A stretch of 64,000 nucleotides of DNA, taken from contig CAJUCA010000009.1 in the NCBI GenBank assembly GCA_910585265.1, positions 1 through 64,000 of the forward strand, given 5' to 3'. Position numbers and translations under genes: made by a program. The notes under the pieces are model-generated. The model was not told the DNA's origin, did no database searches, and saw nothing but the letters and a program-made list of their open reading frames with translations. This stretch comes from an uncultured Oscillospiraceae bacterium. Lineage in GTDB: Bacteria > Bacillota > Clostridia > Oscillospirales > Oscillospiraceae. Shown one piece after another: positions 1 through 7,115 of the stretch (positions are counted from its first letter, which is position 1; every line of letters starts with the position of its first letter).

Positions 1-224
1 GACAGGTGACCCGGCTGACGGAGCTGACGCCTGAAATCGTCCACGAGTTCATTGACAAGATTGTGGTATCCAAGCCGGAGAAGATAGATGGCAAGCGGCA
101 TCAGCGGGTGGACATCTGCTACAGCACCATCGGTCTTTGGACAGCGCCGGAGCCGGAAACGCTGGAACGGGAATATATGGCCTACTATCAAGCCATGCAG
201 AAGCGTAAGAAAAGGACGGCATAG
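1..224 (+). CDS. C-terminal end of a large serine recombinase (partial)
   Basis: Only the last 70-odd residues are inside the window; the reading frame is open from the left edge to TAG at 222-224. The tail has the pattern of the C-terminal DUF4368-type domain of large serine recombinases of clostridial transposons and ICEs: a helix with VHEFIDKIVVSKPEK, then a DICYSTIG strand, then a basic tail. The catalytic resolvase domain is off the window. Such enzymes excise and integrate mobile elements, and the recombinase is usually the last gene of its element. The element end therefore probably lies close by, near 224-320. Family assignment rests on the tail only. Confidence 0.7.
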   Translation, partial: QVTRLTELTPEIVHEFIDKIVVSKPEKIDGKRHQRVDICYSTIGLWTAPEPETLEREYMAYYQAMQKRKKRTA

Positions 225-265
225 CCGTCCCACATAGAGAGATTTCTTTACAGGTAGCCGGAAGA

Positions 266-290
266 GTGGCACTTCTTTACGAAGTGCCAC
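266..290 (+). terminator. hairpin after the recombinase tail
   Basis: A 10-bp perfect stem (266-275 with 281-290) and a TTTAC loop follow the recombinase stop codon. There is no strong T run, so it is either a weak terminator or part of the element end. Confidence 0.4.
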
Positions 291-309
291 CCTTGGGACA
301 GGCCGTTTT

Positions 310-327
310 TTAGAACCTGCATTCACA
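310..327. repeat. fragment of the TTAGAACCTG repeat end
   Basis: Eighteen bases match, with one mismatch, the left end of the two complete 166-bp elements at 16288 and 16725. The match stops abruptly after CACA, so only one terminus is left. The stop codon of the neighbouring minus-strand gene (TCA at 323-325) lies inside this fragment. Confidence 0.6.
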
Positions 328-727
328 TCCCATTCCTCGTGGGCCTTACCGGAGCCAGGGTCAGGAGCAGAAACATCCCCGCGCCGGCACACACCACCAT
401 CATCACCTCAAAGGGGGAGGCTGTGTACTCCATCGCGTAATTGAGCCAAAGCCAGGGGATGGGGGACAGAAGCTGCACCCCGGCGGCGATTCCGGCCAGC
501 ACCCGCCTGCCTGTTCTGGCGGACATCCAAAGGAGCAAAAGCGCGGCTCCCATGGCCAGAAAATAGGGGAACAGGATCAGCAAAAGGAACAGGGCGAAAA
601 ACCCGCCAAAGGACAATCCATCGTAAATGTCCCCCAGGTAATGGGCCGTCCAAACCAGAGATACCGCCGCGATCACCCCGTCCGCCCAAAAAAACGCGCT
701 GCGCGTGAGAGGCTGCTTTTCCATCAA
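323..727 (-). CDS. small multi-pass membrane protein, unknown function
   Basis: 134 aa, mostly hydrophobic. Four likely membrane segments lie at about residues 14-32, 40-68, 75-95 and 105-125; an Arg/Lys-rich cytoplasmic loop (SARTGRR) sits between the second and third. No catalytic or family motif is recognised. It follows the GNAT gene by about 20 bp on the same strand and may share its transcript. Its stop codon is inside a repeat-element end (310-327), so the natural C-terminus may have been replaced. Confidence 0.6.
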   Translation of the reverse strand: MMEKQPLTRSAFFWADGVIAAVSLVWTAHYLGDIYDGLSFGGFFALFLLLILFPYFLAMGAALLLLWMSARTGRRVLAGIAAGVQLLSPIPWLWLNYAMEYTASPFEVMMVVCAGAGMFLLLTLAPVRPTRNGM

Positions 728-748
728 TCCACCCTGCGGCCCAGCCGC

Positions 749-1606
749 TCACACCACCGTCCGGTGGCAGACAAACGTCCCCACCAGCCGGAAGCCCAGC
801 TCTTTGAGGATCTCCCCCTCGGGGCAGTCCTCGTCCACAAAGAAGGTGAGCCACCTTGTGCCGTTTGAGTTCAGGCAGTTCAGCGCGGCGGCGAGCAGCA
901 CCCGGAAGGCCCCCTGGTGGGACTGCCTGTCCGCGAACTCCAGGGCGAAAATCTCCTCGTGGGGGTCGCCGTCCAGGGTCATCAGCACCTCCCCGGCGGT
1001 CTCCCCCTCCCCGGTGACGAAGATGGCCCACCGGTCCAGGGCGGCCCGCACCCGCTCACAGTTCCAGAACATATCCCCCTGGATTTGGCGGTGGATGGCG
1101 GCAAACTCCTCAAAATTCTCCGCCGTGATCCGCTTCACCCCAGAGGGCTCCGGCAGGGGCTGATACCCGTCCAGGTTGAGCAGGAAGTTCCACGACCGCT
1201 CGTTGCAGGGGATTCCCTGCCCGTCCAGCCAGCCCGTGGCCTCCACATTCTCCGCCGGGAAGCCCAGATCCAGGGTGAATCCCGGCCACCGCTCCCGGCA
1301 GTAGTCCAGAAACTCCGCCAGGGCCGTCCCCGTGTCCCGCCGGATGCTGAAGATAAAGGTGTGGAGGTAGTGCTCCTCCTCCGGATGCTCAAAGGCGATG
1401 AGGCCCTCCACCTCCCCGTCCTCCACAAACAGGAGGATGTCCTCGCCGGGGCGTTTTAGGGCCTTCCGGGCGCGGGACACAAAGTCCTCCCGGGTTTTCA
1501 TCCCGTCGTAGTAGACGTGGTAGCCCGACCGGGCGGGGTCCAGGGCCAGCTCGTAGGCGAAGTCCATACAGCGGTCAAATTCCGCTTCCTGCAATAATCT
1601 TAACAT
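749..1606 (-). CDS. GNAT-like acetyltransferase (probable)
   Basis: 285 aa. The start ATG at 1606 follows a good AGGAGCG ribosome site; the frame stays open upstream, but that part is the antisense of the channel gene. The protein looks like two related halves: an N-terminal half with LLFVEDGEVEGLIAF and a C-terminal half with IFVTGEGETAGEVLMTL and LKELGFRLVGTF, both typical of the strand-turn-helix core of GNAT folds. The substrate cannot be told. The start overlaps the end of the ClC channel gene by 7 bp, so the two are probably translated from one mRNA. Confidence 0.6.
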   Translation of the reverse strand: MLRLLQEAEFDRCMDFAYELALDPARSGYHVYYDGMKTREDFVSRARKALKRPGEDILLFVEDGEVEGLIAFEHPEEEHYLHTFIFSIRRDTGTALAEFLDYCRERWPGFTLDLGFPAENVEATGWLDGQGIPCNERSWNFLLNLDGYQPLPEPSGVKRITAENFEEFAAIHRQIQGDMFWNCERVRAALDRWAIFVTGEGETAGEVLMTLDGDPHEEIFALEFADRQSHQGAFRVLLAAALNCLNSNGTRWLTFFVDEDCPEGEILKELGFRLVGTFVCHRTVV

Positions 1607-2889
1607 GACAGACGCTCCTTTTCTTGTTCCGTTTGATATTGGTCGTTCAGCCGGGCCTCCAGCTTGGAATACACAATCTTTTGGCTGGAATACAGGGAGA
1701 ACCGCCCGCTGAGGAGGAAGGCCAGGGCGCAGGCCAGGGCGAAGAAGAGCAGGGCACCGCTCCCGAACAGCTCCACGCTCAGCAGGATGGAGGCCAGGGG
1801 GCAGTTGGTGACGCCGCAGAACAGGGCGATCATGCCGACAGCGGCCCCGAAGGACGGCTCCAGCCCCAGCAGGGGCGCGGCGGCACAGCCGAAGGTGGAG
1901 CCGATGAACAGGGTGGGCACGATCTCGCCCCCCTTGAACCCGGCCCCCAGGGTGAGGGCGGTGAACAGCATCTTCAGGGCGAAGGCCCAGGGGACGCGGA
2001 CCCGCCCCTCCACGGCGTGCTCGATGATCTGGCCCCCCGCGCCGTTGTAGTCGCCGGAGCCCTCCAGAAGGGTGAGGAGGATCACCAGCCCCGCCCCCGC
2101 CAGAATCCGCAGGCAGGGGTTGGGCAGGTACTTTTTGCAGGCCCGCCCCGTCCCGTGCATGAGCAGGCAGAACAGGATGGACAGCACCGCCGCCGCCACC
2201 GCCAGCACCCCGGTCTGCACCAGGGGCAGGACGGCGGCCTCCGGCACGCCGGACAGCAGGTAGCCCTCCCCGGGCAGGCCCAGGGCCTGGGGCACCGCCC
2301 CGGCGATGAGGGCAGACAGCAGGCAGGGGAACAGGGCGGCAAACCGGAAATGGCCCACGTTCACCACCTCCAGGCTGAACACCGCCGCCGCCACCGGGGT
2401 GCCGAACAGGGCGGCGAACAGCCCCGCCATGCCGCCCTGGATCAGGATGTTGGTGTTCTTCTCGTCCACCCGGAGGAGCCGCCCGATCCCGGCGGCCAGA
2501 CTGCCGCCGATCTGCAGTGCCGCCCCCTCCCGGCCCGCGCTGCCCCCGGTGAGGTGGGTGAGCACCGAGCCCAGGAAGATCAGCGGGGCCAGCCGCAGGG
2601 GGGGCCTTGCCCCGCCCCGGACGCTGGCGATGATCTGGTTGGTGCCGATGTCGTTCTCCATCCCGGTGATCCGGTAGCAGAACACGATGGCCAGTCCCGC
2701 CAGGGGCATGAAAAACAGCAGCCAGGGGAAGTCCCCCCGGAGGGCGGCGGCCTTTGCCACGCACCAGGAAAACGCCGCCCCCGCCAGCCCGCAGGCCAGC
2801 CCCGTCAGCCCCGCCAGCACCAGCCACCGCAGCAGGGCCAGGACGGAGGGCAGCACCTCCCGGATCCGGTTTTTCAGTCTCTCCCCCAT
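1600..2889 (-). CDS. ClC-family chloride channel / transporter
   Basis: 429 aa integral membrane protein with about ten hydrophobic segments. The ClC selectivity loop is seen at about residues 116-123 (GSAGREGA); the usual proline of GREGP is an alanine. GxFxPxL is replaced by GGEIVPTLFIGS. An in-frame TTG at 2904 directly abuts the GGAGGA box, so ATG 2889 with the GGAGTGGG site is the better start. The family moves chloride or fluoride through the inner membrane. No CBS domains follow. It overlaps the downstream GNAT gene. Confidence 0.85.
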   Translation of the reverse strand: MGERLKNRIREVLPSVLALLRWLVLAGLTGLACGLAGAAFSWCVAKAAALRGDFPWLLFFMPLAGLAIVFCYRITGMENDIGTNQIIASVRGGARPPLRLAPLIFLGSVLTHLTGGSAGREGAALQIGGSLAAGIGRLLRVDEKNTNILIQGGMAGLFAALFGTPVAAAVFSLEVVNVGHFRFAALFPCLLSALIAGAVPQALGLPGEGYLLSGVPEAAVLPLVQTGVLAVAAAVLSILFCLLMHGTGRACKKYLPNPCLRILAGAGLVILLTLLEGSGDYNGAGGQIIEHAVEGRVRVPWAFALKMLFTALTLGAGFKGGEIVPTLFIGSTFGCAAAPLLGLEPSFGAAVGMIALFCGVTNCPLASILLSVELFGSGALLFFALACALAFLLSGRFSLYSSQKIVYSKLEARLNDQYQTEQEKERLSC

Positions 2890-2948
2890 GTGATCCCACT
2901 CCAATCCTCCAAAATCTCCTCTCCTATTATACCGGGCCTGTCAAGGGG

Positions 2949-2977
2949 TTGCGCCCCGCCCCGGGGGGTGGTATAAT
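2949..2977 (+). promoter_or_regulatory. sigma-A type promoter for the lipoprotein gene
   Basis: TTGCGC at 2949-2954, a 17-bp spacer and a perfect TATAAT at 2972-2977, followed by the ribosome site and ATG 3029. Confidence 0.7.
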
Positions 2978-3028
2978 CAGATCCGGCCCCTGGGCCGGAA
3001 GAATGATTGTTTGGAAGGAGATCCTGCA

Positions 3029-3538
3029 ATGAAGAAGAAAATCCTGCCCCTGCTCGCGCTGATCCTGGTGGTGCTGGCGGGGTGCGGCCCCAAGCTCAAC
3101 GACCACGTGACGGATTACCACATCGACCTGCCCGCGGGCTTTGAGGAGATCGAGATGGAGGGCGTGGACAAGTGCTGGTCCAACGCGGCCCAGACCGGGA
3201 ACGTGAACCTGAAGATCACCGCCAAGGCGGGCTCCGCCAACGCCGCCTTCAAGGCCATCACCGCCGACATCGCCCGGGAAACCATCGCGTCGGCCTGGAA
3301 GGAGAGCTATGGCAGCGACCCGGTCATCACCGACCGCTACTTCTCCAAGGACCCGGTGGCCGGCCTGCCCGCCTACCAGTACAGCTACGTGCTGGAGTGG
3401 GAGGGCCAGACGGTGACCCAGATCCTGGTGTCCATCAACGCCGACAAGACCTATGCCTTCGCCTACACCACCAACGACGAGGCCCTTCTCAAGGAATTTG
3501 ACGCCAGTGCCAGGAACATCCAGCTGACCATTGAGTAA
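3029..3538 (+). CDS. lipoprotein, unknown function
   Basis: 169 aa. The N-terminus is a type II signal peptide: MKKK, a hydrophobic stretch, then the lipobox LAGC with the acylated Cys at about residue 18. The mature part is soluble and alpha/beta, with repeated short strands (VNLKITAKAG, QTVTQILVSINADKTYAFAYTT), resembling clostridial lipoproteins of unknown function related to PsbP-like folds. ATG 3029 is preceded by GGAAGGAG. It has its own promoter and is separated from gapA by 119 bp, so it is probably a single gene. Confidence 0.75.
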   Translation: MKKKILPLLALILVVLAGCGPKLNDHVTDYHIDLPAGFEEIEMEGVDKCWSNAAQTGNVNLKITAKAGSANAAFKAITADIARETIASAWKESYGSDPVITDRYFSKDPVAGLPAYQYSYVLEWEGQTVTQILVSINADKTYAFAYTTNDEALLKEFDASARNIQLTIE

Positions 3539-3657
3539 ACGGCCAAAAATCCCCCGAAAAAGATTGAAAAAATTTTCACAATACCCCTTCCCTTTGGGGG
3601 CGGGATAGAGTATAATATTACCGCGCAATCCCCTAACAATATTAAGGAGTGATACCA

Positions 3658-4671
3658 ATGAGCATCAAAGTAGGTATTAACGGGTTTGGCCGCATCGGCC
3701 GCCTGGTCTTCCGCGCCGGCATCAACAGCAGCGACATCGAGTTCCTGGGCATCAACGACCCCGGCATGACCCCCGACTATATGGCCTATATGCTCCGCTA
3801 TGATACCATGCAGGGCAAGTTCGACGGCGAGATCACCTGGGACGACGAGTCCATCACCGTCAACGGCAAGAAGGTCATGGTCTACGCCAAGATGAACCCC
3901 TCCGAGCTGCCCTGGGGCCAGCTGGGCGTGGAGTACGTGGTGGAGGCCACCGGCCTGTTCCTCACCAAGGAGAAGGCCCAGGGCCACATCGACGGCGGCG
4001 CGAAGAAGGTCGTCATGACCGGCCCCTCCAAGGACGACACCCCCATGTTCGTGTGCGGCGTGAACCTGGACAAGTACACCCCCGACATGACCTTCGTGTC
4101 CAACGCCTCCTGCACCACCAACTGCCTGGCCCCCATCGCCAAGGTGCTCAACGATAACTGGGGCATCAAGGACGGCCTGATGACCACCGTGCACTCCACC
4201 ACCGCCACCCAGAAGACCGTGGACGGCCCCTCCAAGAAGGACTGGCGCGGCGGCCGCGCGGCCTCCGGCAACATCATCCCCTCCTCCACCGGCGCGGCCA
4301 AGGCCGTGGGCAAGGTCATTCCCGAGCTGAACGGCAAGCTGACCGGTATGTCCATGCGGGTGCCCACCCTGGACGTGTCCGTGGTGGACCTGACCGTCAA
4401 CCTCGACAAGCCCGCCAAGTACGACGAGATCTGCGCCGCCATGAAGAAGGCCAGCGAGGGCGAGCTGAAGGGCATCCTGGGCTACACCGAGGACGCCGTG
4501 GTTTCCTCCGACTTCCTGGGCGACGCCCGCACCTCCATCTTCGACAAGGGCGCGGGCATCGCGCTGACCGACACCTTCGTGAAGGTCGTCTCCTGGTACG
4601 ATAACGAGATGGGCTACTCCAACAAGGTGCTGGACCTGATCCGCCACATGAACGGCGTGGACCACAAGTAA
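3658..4671 (+). CDS. gapA: glyceraldehyde-3-phosphate dehydrogenase, NAD-dependent
   Basis: 337 aa, the family's normal length. It oxidises glyceraldehyde-3-phosphate with phosphate and NAD in glycolysis. The Rossmann start INGFGRIGRL is at residues 6-15, catalytic Cys152 lies in SCTTNCLAP, the active-site His is in TTVHSTTATQ, and SWYDNEMGYS is near the end. AAGGAG precedes ATG 3658. TATAAT at 3611-3616 is a good -10, but no clear -35 sits 17 bp upstream. A strong terminator follows. Its codons are strongly biased to C-ending forms, as expected of a highly expressed gene. Confidence 0.97.
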   Translation: MSIKVGINGFGRIGRLVFRAGINSSDIEFLGINDPGMTPDYMAYMLRYDTMQGKFDGEITWDDESITVNGKKVMVYAKMNPSELPWGQLGVEYVVEATGLFLTKEKAQGHIDGGAKKVVMTGPSKDDTPMFVCGVNLDKYTPDMTFVSNASCTTNCLAPIAKVLNDNWGIKDGLMTTVHSTTATQKTVDGPSKKDWRGGRAASGNIIPSSTGAAKAVGKVIPELNGKLTGMSMRVPTLDVSVVDLTVNLDKPAKYDEICAAMKKASEGELKGILGYTEDAVVSSDFLGDARTSIFDKGAGIALTDTFVKVVSWYDNEMGYSNKVLDLIRHMNGVDHK

Positions 4672-4693
4672 TTGAGGCCGAACCCGTGACAAG

Positions 4694-4727
4694 AAATGCC
4701 CGCGCGGTTCCTACCGCGCGGGCATTT
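4694..4727 (+). terminator. rho-independent terminator of gapA
   Basis: A 15-bp perfect stem (4694-4708 with 4713-4727) with a TCCT loop; the 3' arm ends in a T run. Confidence 0.85.
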
Positions 4728-4741
4728 TGTGTCCCGCAGGC

Positions 4742-4770
4742 TTGCGCCGGCTGTCGAATTGTGGTAAACT
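4742..4770 (+). promoter_or_regulatory. promoter of the small toxin-like mRNA
   Basis: TTGCGC 4742-4747, 17-bp spacer, TAAACT 4765-4770. Transcription would begin near 4777, about 40 bases before the 31-codon reading frame. Confidence 0.6.
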
Positions 4771-4817
4771 ATAGGTGCTGCCCTTCCCCATACTGGCAAC
4801 AGGAAGGGGGTGGATTT

Positions 4818-4913
4818 ATGGAAATAGTACTGGCATTCTTTGTGTCGGTCGCAGCGAGTGTAGTCGGCTACTACATAAGCAAGTGGCTTGACCGGCACGG
4901 TAAGGGCAGGTAA
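4818..4913 (+). CDS. 31-aa hydrophobic peptide, candidate type I toxin (Fst-like)
   Basis: Begins MEIVLAFFVSVAASVVGYYI and ends in a charged tail (SKWLDRHGKGR): one membrane helix plus a basic tail, the layout of Fst/TxpA-type membrane toxins. AGGAAGGGGG lies 6-8 bases before ATG 4818. The gene is followed by a bidirectional terminator and a convergent promoter. A 17-bp direct repeat of its first codons lies inside the convergent RNA, so that RNA would be antisense to the toxin start. Toxicity is inferred from architecture only; I cannot claim sequence homology to Fst. Confidence 0.6.
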   Translation: MEIVLAFFVSVAASVVGYYISKWLDRHGKGR

Positions 4914-4923
4914 GCACAAAAAG

Positions 4924-4956
4924 GGCCCCCGGAGAGCGGCTACCTCTCCGGGGGCC
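4924..4956. terminator. shared bidirectional terminator of the toxin and antisense RNAs
   Basis: A 13-bp stem (4924-4936 with 4944-4956) and loop CGGCTAC. T runs follow on the plus strand (about 4960-4964) and on the minus strand (the A run before 4923). Confidence 0.8.
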
Positions 4957-4983
4957 TGATTTTTGCGTGGACTTATGGATCTC

Positions 4984-5000
4984 AGTACTGGCATTCTTTG
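4984..5000. repeat. 17-bp direct repeat of the toxin start region
   Basis: AGTACTGGCATTCTTTG here is identical to 4826-4842. One copy covers codons 3-9 of the toxin; the other lies in the antisense RNA gene. Confidence 0.9.
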
Positions 5001-5009
5001 GCTACCTTT

Positions 5010-5038
5010 AGTATAGCACAGCCAGCGGGAATTTGCAA
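5010..5038 (-). promoter_or_regulatory. promoter of the convergent antisense RNA
   Basis: On the minus strand TTGCAA (5038-5033), a 17-bp spacer and TATACT (5015-5010), close to consensus. Confidence 0.75.
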
Positions 5039-5056
5039 GAGGGAAAATCCCCGCCC

Positions 5057-5770
5057 TCATTCGATCTTGTAATCCTTCCCAAACTGCATATCGGAGAACC
5101 GCCGGGTGGCGTCCGCGTCCAGCTCCCCGTCGTCCATCCCCGGCAGCAGCAGATCGTCGGGCATGGGGGGCACGTCGTCGTCCGGCCCCACCGCCACTAA
5201 ACGGGGGGCGGGCTTCTCCTCCGCCTTGGGGGGCTCCGCCTCCGCCAGCACCTGGGCGGCCACGGCGGCCTCGATCTGGGCGGAGGGATCGTCCCTGGGC
5301 TCCTGGGCCGATTCCGGGGGCACCAGCTCCCCCAGGCCCGCCAGGAAGGCCATCTCCTGCTCGTGGAACTGGGCCAGCTTCTTCACGTAGGCGGCGGTGG
5401 ACTCCTGGGCCTGCTTCAGGCGGTACTCCTCGGCGGCCACGGATTTCTCCAGCTCCTTCACCCGCCTCCGGGCGTCCTTCTCCGCGTCTCCCATAAGCTG
5501 GGCCTGCTTCTTCTTGGCCTCGCCCACCAGGTCGTCCGCCATCTTCTGGGCGGCCAGCAGGGTCTTGCGCATGGCGTCGTCGGTGGCCCGGTACTCCTCC
5601 ACCGTCTCGGAGAGCACCTTCAGCTTGTTCTTCAAAATGGCGTTCTCGTTGTAGAGCGCGGTATAGTCCTCGGTGAGCGTGTCCAGGAACTCGTCCACCT
5701 GGGCCAGGTTATACCCGCCCAGGGTGGCCTTGGCAAAGGAGTGGCTGGCCACTTCCTGCGGTGTCAGCAT
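5057..5770 (-). CDS. divIVA: DivIVA-family cell division / polarity protein
   Basis: 237 aa. The N-terminal MLTPQEVASHSFAKATLGGYN is the DivIVA membrane-binding motif. A coiled coil covers about residues 30-145, with many Lys/Glu heptads. It ends in a Pro/Glu/Asp-rich tail (150-237). An in-frame TTG at 5779 sits right on the AAGGGGG site, so ATG 5770 is preferred. The family binds negatively curved membrane at poles and septa and recruits division or chromosome-anchoring partners. It is the last gene of the yggS-sepF-divIVA cluster, 53 bp after sepF. Confidence 0.9.
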   Translation of the reverse strand: MLTPQEVASHSFAKATLGGYNLAQVDEFLDTLTEDYTALYNENAILKNKLKVLSETVEEYRATDDAMRKTLLAAQKMADDLVGEAKKKQAQLMGDAEKDARRRVKELEKSVAAEEYRLKQAQESTAAYVKKLAQFHEQEMAFLAGLGELVPPESAQEPRDDPSAQIEAAVAAQVLAEAEPPKAEEKPAPRLVAVGPDDDVPPMPDDLLLPGMDDGELDADATRRFSDMQFGKDYKIE

Positions 5771-5823
5771 AGGTTCCAATCCCCCTTATATCTCTCAGTT
5801 GCGGTATCCCGCCGTATGTATTG

Positions 5824-6294
5824 TCAGAAATACAGCCCGTTGTTTTCCAGCTCGTCGATGAGATCGCCCAGAATCTCCACGTTATAGGGGGTAATAATGT
5901 AAGTGGACAGGGCCACCTTCTTGATGGTGCCCTCGTTGGCGTAGGCCACGCCGGACAGGAAGTCGATGAGGCGGCGGGCGATGTTCTTGTCGGTCTGCTC
6001 CAGGTTGAGCACCACGGTGCGCTTGTCCCGCAGGTGGTCGGCGATCTCGGAGGCGTTCTCAAACTTGGTGGGGCTTACCAGCACCACCTGGAGCTGGGTG
6101 GTGGTGTGGATATTGACCACCTTGTTGCTGCGGCGGTCCATGTCCCGGTCCCGATCCCGGTCCCGGTCGCGGTCCCGATCCCTGGCGGGCTCCCGGACGG
6201 CTGAGCCGACGGGGGCGAAATCCTCCTCGTAGCCATCGTCCTCCTCGTCCTCATAGGGGCGGGCCAGACGCTTCAGTTCATCAAAAATGCTCAT
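5824..6294 (-). CDS. sepF: cell division protein SepF
   Basis: 156 aa. An N-terminal amphipathic helix (MSIFDELKRL) is followed by a charged linker with an unusual run of alternating Arg-Asp (about residues 38-51). The C-terminal SepF domain (about 60-150) includes DKRTVVLNLEQTDKNIARRLIDFLSG. SepF ties FtsZ to the membrane at the division septum. The start overlaps the end of yggS by 14 bp, and GGAAGGAG lies upstream. Confidence 0.93.
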   Translation of the reverse strand: MSIFDELKRLARPYEDEEDDGYEEDFAPVGSAVREPARDRDRDRDRDRDRDMDRRSNKVVNIHTTTQLQVVLVSPTKFENASEIADHLRDKRTVVLNLEQTDKNIARRLIDFLSGVAYANEGTIKKVALSTYIITPYNVEILGDLIDELENNGLYF

Positions 6295-7039
6295 TGACGG
6301 GTCTCCTTCCATCGTGAGGTAAAGGGGGCGGTGAGCCCTCCGGTAAAGCAGACGGGCGGGGGCCGAACAGGGCGGAGCCCACCCGGACACAGGTAGAACC
6401 CGCGGCGACCGCGTCCCGGTAGTCGCCGCTCATGCCCATGGACAGCACGTCCAATATCTTATTATGGCCTATTTCCCGTCTTATGTCAACAGCTAATTGA
6501 CGCAGAGCTTCAAAAAATTGGAGATTTCCTCCAGGCCGGAGGGCCGGGGGCGGGATACACATCAGCCCCCGGAGGCGGACGCCCTTCAGCTGGCCGGCCA
6601 TCCGGGCGGCGTCCAGGGCCTGTTCCGGGGGGAAGCCGGATTTGGACGCCTCCCCCGCCAGATTGATCTCCAGCAGGATGTCCTGGACCAGCCCCAGCTT
6701 GTCCGCCTGGGCGGCGATGGCCCGGAGCAGCTTTTCCGACGAGACGGAGTGGATCAGCGACACCTTCCCCACCACATACTTCACCTTATTGGTCTGTAAG
6801 TGCCCGATGAAGTGGACGGACGCCCCCCGGTAGGCGTCGTCCGCCAGATGGGCGGTGAGCTCCTGCACCCGGTTCTCCCCGCAGGCGGTGATGCCGGCGG
6901 CGACGGCGGCCCGGATCTCGCCGGAGGTCCGGGTTTTGGTGGCGGCCAGCAGGGTGACGTCCGCCGGGTCCCGGCCCGCGGCCCGGGCCGCCTCCGCGAT
7001 GCCCGCCCGTATGTTCGCTATGTTTTCGTTAAAACCCAT
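6281..7039 (-). CDS. yggS: pyridoxal phosphate homeostasis protein (YggS/YlmE/PROSC)
   Basis: 252 aa with the alanine-racemase-like barrel. LLAATKTR at about 29-36 carries the Lys that binds pyridoxal phosphate, and GENRVQE, HFIGHLQTNK, SMGMSGD and VRVGSALFGPR are the usual family blocks. The protein binds PLP and keeps free PLP low; no enzyme activity is known. ATG 7039 has GGGAGG upstream. The C-terminus runs about 25 residues past the usual end in a Pro-rich tail overlapping sepF. Classic yggS-sepF-divIVA order. Confidence 0.92.
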   Translation of the reverse strand: MGFNENIANIRAGIAEAARAAGRDPADVTLLAATKTRTSGEIRAAVAAGITACGENRVQELTAHLADDAYRGASVHFIGHLQTNKVKYVVGKVSLIHSVSSEKLLRAIAAQADKLGLVQDILLEINLAGEASKSGFPPEQALDAARMAGQLKGVRLRGLMCIPPPALRPGGNLQFFEALRQLAVDIRREIGHNKILDVLSMGMSGDYRDAVAAGSTCVRVGSALFGPRPSALPEGSPPPLPHDGRRPVNEHF

Positions 7040-7115
7040 GCCGCGCCAGCCTCCCTCGTTCTGTATGCCGGAATGTCCATCGCGTTGTCGGGGAGGGGCC
7101 TGCCCCTCCCCCGCA

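Larger units (their letters stand above)
4923..5003 (-). ncRNA. candidate antisense antitoxin RNA
   Basis: A convergent promoter at 5010-5038 would start an RNA of about 80 nt near 5003, ending at the hairpin 4924-4956. Its 5' part is the exact complement of the 17 bases at the start of the toxin frame (4826-4842). The hairpin loop carries GTAGCCG, complementary to CGGCTAC at 4865-4871 in the toxin frame, giving a second pairing point, as in the Enterococcus par (Fst) system. Confidence 0.55.

Noticed and set aside
749..2899. One long minus-strand protein running through both the GNAT and the ClC genes
   Set aside because: The upstream two thirds are the wrong frame of the ClC channel gene; the GNAT gene has its own ribosome site at 1606.
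4742..5056. The 31-codon gene as a chance frame behind the gapA terminator
   Set aside because: Kept as real because of the strong ribosome site, membrane-helix plus basic tail, the 17-bp direct repeat and the convergent consensus promoter; chance alone would not give all of these.
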